DNA of 64,000 nucleotides. Source: Sphingomonas sp. (lineage in GTDB: Bacteria > Pseudomonadota > Alphaproteobacteria > Sphingomonadales > Sphingomonadaceae). The notes beneath the pieces are model-generated. The model saw only the letters and a program-made list of their open reading frames with translations, was not told the origin of the DNA and made no database searches. Of this stretch, positions 60,957 through 64,000 are shown piece by piece (positions within the stretch are counted from its first letter, which is position 1; every line of letters begins with the position of its first letter). Both the position numbers and the translations under genes were made by a program. The stretch is from assembly GCF_003248515.1 (NCBI RefSeq), contig NZ_QFOB01000009.1:101559-165558 (forward strand). The letters run 5' to 3'.

Positions 60957-61376
60957 ATGTCGCATGATTTAGCGACTTCCGTTGCCGAATGTCCAATCCT
61001 GTATGTTAAAGTACAGTCGGGACGGCTCATTGAAGAGGCACGGAAGAAACGGCGCCTGACGCAACGCGATCTGGCGCGGGAACTTGGTATGGGCGTGCGC
61101 TGGCTTCGGGAAATCGAAGCCGGTAATCCTCGCTCGCGGCTCGACGACCATCTCCTCTGTGCCTATCGGCTCGGACTGTCGACGGGCCATATCCTGATAC
61201 CCTTGCTTTTCGCGGGACAGCGGATGTGCTTTCCGCGACAACTTGCGATGGGCGATCTCAGTGATCTCGAGCGGATGTGTATCGAGATGATCGCGCAGCG
61301 GAACCTCGATCATCTCACGCGCGCCCTGACCCCGGCATGGCAAGTCGCGGCAATTCCTGCAGGCGCTGGACTATGA
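60957..61376 (+). CDS. XRE-family helix-turn-helix regulator
   Basis: A 139-residue protein. The HTH is at about 20-75: LIEEARKKRRLTQRDLARELGMGVRWLREIEAG, with RSRLDDHLLCAYRLG after it. The C-terminal half (GHILIPLLFAGQRMCFPRQL, DLERMCIEMIAQRNLDHL) is a non-canonical helical effector or dimer domain. AAGGAG precedes ATG 60957. It overlaps the GntR gene (ATGA), so both are co-expressed upstream of the lasso cassette. Confidence 0.87.
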   Translation: MSHDLATSVAECPILYVKVQSGRLIEEARKKRRLTQRDLARELGMGVRWLREIEAGNPRSRLDDHLLCAYRLGLSTGHILIPLLFAGQRMCFPRQLAMGDLSDLERMCIEMIAQRNLDHLTRALTPAWQVAAIPAGAGL

Positions 61377-62005
61377 TGTCGGCCATGGACCCGCCGCTTC
61401 ATGAGCGCGTGTATGAAGGCCTCAAGGAAGACTACCTTGCGGGCTATTTCACGCCCGGACGACGGATCGATCTCCAGGATCTCGCGAACCGCCATCGGAC
61501 GAGCAAAACCCCGGTGCGCGAGGCAGCATTCATCATGGTGGGAGAGGGGCTTCTGGTGCATCATCCAGATGGCGGATTCCTCGTCCCCATTACTGAGCCT
61601 GCAGAACAGATCGACCTCCTCGCGTGGCATATGCAGTTGATGGCAACGACGCTCTCTTCTCTGCGAGAATCTGCCATTCGTGGGGCTTTTCAGCAAAGCT
61701 TGGCGCTTGCCGTCACGCCTTCGGCAGTGTCGGTCGCGAAGCTGGCGACAGGGATATTCACTTCTCTGGTCGATGCAGCGGGAAATCGCCAAGCTTCAAG
61801 AGATGTACGACGGATCAATGAGAGACTTCACTACAGTCGAATCGTCGATGCAACGCATCCCCGGACTGCGGAGAAAGAACTGGCCGCCATCGCCAGCCTT
61901 GACGTCGCGAACTTGCCCAAGGCCGCGCGTCGGCGGATCGAAACCTATCATCTAAGGAAAATTGTCCACCAACAAAAAATTATCCAGATGCAGGAAACCC
62001 TTTAA
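61373..62005 (+). CDS. GntR-family (FadR-like) regulator upstream of the lasso cassette
   Basis: A 210-residue protein: winged helix HERVYEGLKEDYLAGYFTPGRRIDLQDLANRHRTSKTPVREAAFIMVGEGLL (split over about 10-60) with the wing VHHPDGGFLVP, then a helical C-terminal domain shorter than a full FCD and with few metal ligands. It lies 182 bp upstream of the lasso precursor and is the obvious candidate for cluster control. Confidence 0.85.
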   Translation: MMSAMDPPLHERVYEGLKEDYLAGYFTPGRRIDLQDLANRHRTSKTPVREAAFIMVGEGLLVHHPDGGFLVPITEPAEQIDLLAWHMQLMATTLSSLRESAIRGAFQQSLALAVTPSAVSVAKLATGIFTSLVDAAGNRQASRDVRRINERLHYSRIVDATHPRTAEKELAAIASLDVANLPKAARRRIETYHLRKIVHQQKIIQMQETL

Positions 62006-62085
62006 ATATCTATATTTATCAAATGGATCGGCTGGAGGATGCGTCCTTTTGCGATTAACATAGATCTCGGGAAGCAAGCTTGGCG

Positions 62086-62114
62086 GATATCGCGCCAAAC
62101 TGTCGCGAAATATC
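62086..62114 (+). promoter_or_regulatory. Imperfect palindrome upstream of the lasso precursor
   Basis: GATATCGCG (62086-62094) faces CGCGAAATATC (62104-62114), an imperfect dyad about 75 bp before the precursor start. It is a candidate operator for the GntR or XRE regulator. Confidence 0.35.
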
Positions 62115-62187
62115 AGCGCCAGCAGATATTCAACTGCTCTACCTTTGGATCGCCGCTCATTTGCAGCGGTTGATGAGGAGCATGGAA

Positions 62188-62328
62188 ATGGAACGCAAAG
62201 ACGAACACGATTCCGACGAGCTGATCGACCTCGGCTCTGTCTCCCAGGAGACCAAGGGCAATTCGGGAGGGCTGGGGGACACGGTCATCCAGCGGCAGCT
62301 GATGGGAATCGGTCTCGAGGACGACTGA
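62188..62328 (+). CDS. Lasso-peptide precursor (A gene)
   Basis: A 46-residue peptide from ATG 62188 (AGGAG 7 nt upstream; ATG 62182 is too close to it). A charged leader of 23 residues (Asp/Glu-rich) ends ETK, with the penultimate Thr needed by lasso leader peptidases. The 23-residue core begins Gly1 and has Asp8 (GNSGGLGD), giving an eight-residue Gly1-Asp8 macrolactam ring. The tail then has TVIQRQLMGIG and ends Leu-Glu-Asp-Asp. Order and pattern match proteobacterial lasso precursors, notably described sphingomonad ones with ...G-D8 rings and an acidic end. Directly followed by the RRE/leader-peptidase gene. Confidence 0.85.
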   Translation: MERKDEHDSDELIDLGSVSQETKGNSGGLGDTVIQRQLMGIGLEDD

Positions 62329-62385
62329 ACATCCTTTGGCGCGCGTCGGACCCCGGCGCGCGCCACTGTTTCGGGGGCCAGATTG

Positions 62386-63060
62386 ATGTACTTTCGACTG
62401 AGAGATGGGCTCTATCACTGCCAGGCAGGCCGCCGCGTGATATTCCTCGATCTGATCCACGACCGATATTTTGCTTTACCCCAGGCGTGCGGATCCGCCT
62501 TCCAAAAACTCGTCAGCCGACGCGGTGAGGGCTTCGATGGTGCTCACGAAGCGCTTTCTTTGCTGATAGGACGAGGCAATCTGATCGAGACTCTGGTCCC
62601 GGACGGCTCGCTGTCCGCTACTGTCATCCACTCTGTGGAAATTGACCACCAGGCGCGTAAACTGCCAACGGTCCACATGCCCACCCTGGCTCTCGCGCTA
62701 TATTGGGAGCTGATCATCTCGATTCAGCTGCGAAGCCGGGCGCTATCAGCGGTCATCAGACGTGCGGCGGAAATTCCTTCCCAGTCGCGGCTTGGCTCCC
62801 CGGCGACAGGATCCCGACTGTCCAGAATGGTGTCTGCGTTCGAATATACTGCCTTCGTCTTTGGCCGGACAAACCGTTGTCTGGCGCGATCGCTGGCGAT
62901 GTTTTCCTTCTGTCGCGCGCGTGGGGTCCCTGTCCACTTCGTCATTGGAGTGCGGTCAGATCCATTTGCGGCGCATGCATGGGTGCAGAAAGATGCCGTG
63001 GTGCTCAACGACACCGCCGAGCAGGTCAATCTCTACACGCCGATCCTGGTCCTCGAATGA
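62386..63060 (+). CDS. Fused RRE plus transglutaminase-like leader peptidase (lasso B protein)
   Basis: A 224-residue protein. Residues 1-80 are a PqqD-like RiPP recognition element (MYFRLRDGLYHCQAGRRVIFLDL split; then FALPQACGSAFQKLV). Residues 95-224 are a transglutaminase-like cysteine protease: NRCLARSLAMFSFC with catalytic Cys165, FAAHAWVQ with His197, and VLND with Asp209. It binds the leader and cleaves after Lys of ETK, so all catalytic residues are intact. Start is ATG 62386, not the TTG at 62383. ATGA overlap with the cyclase gene. Confidence 0.9.
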   Translation: MYFRLRDGLYHCQAGRRVIFLDLIHDRYFALPQACGSAFQKLVSRRGEGFDGAHEALSLLIGRGNLIETLVPDGSLSATVIHSVEIDHQARKLPTVHMPTLALALYWELIISIQLRSRALSAVIRRAAEIPSQSRLGSPATGSRLSRMVSAFEYTAFVFGRTNRCLARSLAMFSFCRARGVPVHFVIGVRSDPFAAHAWVQKDAVVLNDTAEQVNLYTPILVLE

Positions 63061-63935
63061 GCGTCCAGTTCGTCGCGCGGATAGCCAGTCGAGGCCTGGT
63101 TTGCGACGCGGACGGTGACCGTCCGACGATATCTCCCCTTTGCAGACAGGATATCATGCCGGGGTTCCGCCTGGACATCAGCGATCCCTGCGCGCTGATC
63201 ACCTTCCCAGAGGAAAAAGGTTGCATCATCGGTACGTTGTTCCACCGCTACGGGCCACAGGAACGCATTGAACAACTTGAGCCGGCCGAGGTCGAGGCCA
63301 TCGGCAGATCCAAAGGGGAGCACCTGCTCCGGCGGTACTGGGGCCGATATGTTGCATTCATCCGGTCGGAAAACGCGCTTTCCGTTATTCGCGATCCTTC
63401 TGGCGCCATGCCGTGCTACCACACGAGCCATGGCCGCGAACTTGTCTTGGCGTCTGCGCCGTCTCTGTTCTGCGCTGCCGGATTGCCAAGCCTATCGATC
63501 GACACAACGGGAATTGCCAGAGCGCTTTTAATCGCGGGTATGCCCGAAACCAGGACTGCGCTCATCGGCGTCGGTCAACTTCTCCCGGGCACTTCTTTGG
63601 AAATCGAAGGGTCACGTACCACGACGGCTATCCGATGGGACCCTTGGGAGTTCGTTGGTTCCCTGGATGATCGATCGCCGGACGAGGTCGCAGCAGATCT
63701 TCAAAGAACCGTCCAATCCTGCGTTTCCGGCTGGGGAAGGCTCTACAACAAAGGGCTTCTGACCATCTCAGGAGGCCTCGACTCTTCTATCGTTGCCGCA
63801 TGCCTTCGCAATGTCGGAAACGATCTGTCGCTCCTGACGCTCACAACGGACGATCCACTCGGTGACGAGAGAGCGTTCGCTCGGACCATGGCGTCATACC
63901 TGGTGACGTGCTCCCCAAAGCTCTACCAGTCATAA
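63057..63935 (+). CDS. Lasso cyclase (asparagine-synthetase-like C protein), truncated
   Basis: 292 residues remain of a protein normally near 600. The N-terminal glutaminase-like domain lacks the nucleophilic Cys1, as in lasso cyclases. YVAFIRSENALSVIRDPSGAMPCYH is the ASNase-fold signature (split here), and the synthase domain starts with the ATP loop LLTISGGLDSSIVAACL (SGGLDSS 238-244). Sequence identity to the family is lost after ERAFARTMASYL (about 282), and a foreign-looking 10-residue tail leads to the stop. The rest of the AMP-forming domain is missing, so ring closure should fail. Confidence 0.87.
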   Translation: MSVQFVARIASRGLVCDADGDRPTISPLCRQDIMPGFRLDISDPCALITFPEEKGCIIGTLFHRYGPQERIEQLEPAEVEAIGRSKGEHLLRRYWGRYVAFIRSENALSVIRDPSGAMPCYHTSHGRELVLASAPSLFCAAGLPSLSIDTTGIARALLIAGMPETRTALIGVGQLLPGTSLEIEGSRTTTAIRWDPWEFVGSLDDRSPDEVAADLQRTVQSCVSGWGRLYNKGLLTISGGLDSSIVAACLRNVGNDLSLLTLTTDDPLGDERAFARTMASYLVTCSPKLYQS

Positions 63936-64000
63936 CTGGAGTCCGGGGTTGGTATGGTGCCCCTCGGGGCGGTGTTGCACAACCCGCCTGGCAGCATCGG
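63902..64000. other. Probable insertion boundary disrupting the lasso cyclase
   Basis: From about 63902 the sequence no longer encodes cyclase. It begins TGACGTGCTCCCC, resembling the TG-starting, C-rich ends of IS3-like elements, and ends with the window. It also contains a CCCTCGGGGCG palindromic bit. The element itself lies beyond the window, so the identification is tentative. Confidence 0.35.

Noticed and set aside
1..64000. CRISPR array or rRNA genes
   Set aside because: No regularly spaced direct repeats and no rRNA-like sequence seen.

Overview
The window reads as alphaproteobacterial, most likely from a sphingomonad (Sphingomonadaceae) and probably a megaplasmid or a chromosomal region carrying an integrated conjugative element. 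The grounds are high GC, dense overlapping (ATGA) gene pairs, a MucR regulator, PRC-barrel, HU, Hsp20 and pirin/OsmC genes of alphaproteobacterial style, an F-type conjugation operon of the sphingomonad-plasmid kind, and a proteobacterial lasso-peptide cassette. No relaxase, coupling protein, replication initiator, rRNA, complete tRNA or CRISPR array is visible.

Region 1 (1-14.9 kb) is accessory metabolism and stress defence. A UbiB/AarF kinase gene with a broken N-terminus and a LysR regulator are followed by a long plus-strand run: isochorismatase-like hydrolase, alginate-export-like porin, VOC protein, LLM flavin oxidoreductase, an SDR that has lost its catalytic Tyr/Lys, an azoreductase-SnoaL fusion, a haloperoxidase-like hydrolase, small GNAT, pirin, retropepsin-like protein, OsmC, membrane protein, RidA and an HSL-type esterase. 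A 26-bp perfect inverted repeat splits this run into two blocks.

Region 2 (15-37 kb) is mixed: a frameshifted exonuclease III gene, DUF3237, MucR, Hsp20 behind a ROSE-like RNA thermometer, a membrane-anchored ATP-grasp ligase coupled to a TauE/SafE transporter, PRC-barrel, HU, a CueR-CopA copper module with a legible MerR-type promoter, an NQO1-like quinone reductase with a divergent LysR regulator, an epimerase with a divergent HxlR regulator, and two vapBC modules. One vapBC module is coupled to a fused nucleotidyltransferase/HEPN gene.

Region 3 (37.6-60.05 kb, minus strand) is a nearly complete F-type type IV secretion operon. In transcription order: small secreted protein, dsbC, traA, traL, traE, traK, traB, traV, traC, two small membrane genes, traW, traU, split traN, trbC, S26 peptidase, traF, CVPC thioredoxin-like protein, traH, traG. 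A tacA-tacT toxin-antitoxin pair sits inside it on the opposite strand.

Region 4 (60.4-64 kb) carries a small orphan gene, overlapping XRE and GntR regulators, and a lasso-peptide cassette (precursor, fused RRE/leader peptidase, lasso cyclase). The cyclase is cut short about 100 bp before the window ends, probably by an insertion, so the cassette looks recently inactivated. Three other genes (ubiB, ridA, xthA) each appear to have lost a single base, which could reflect assembly error or decay.
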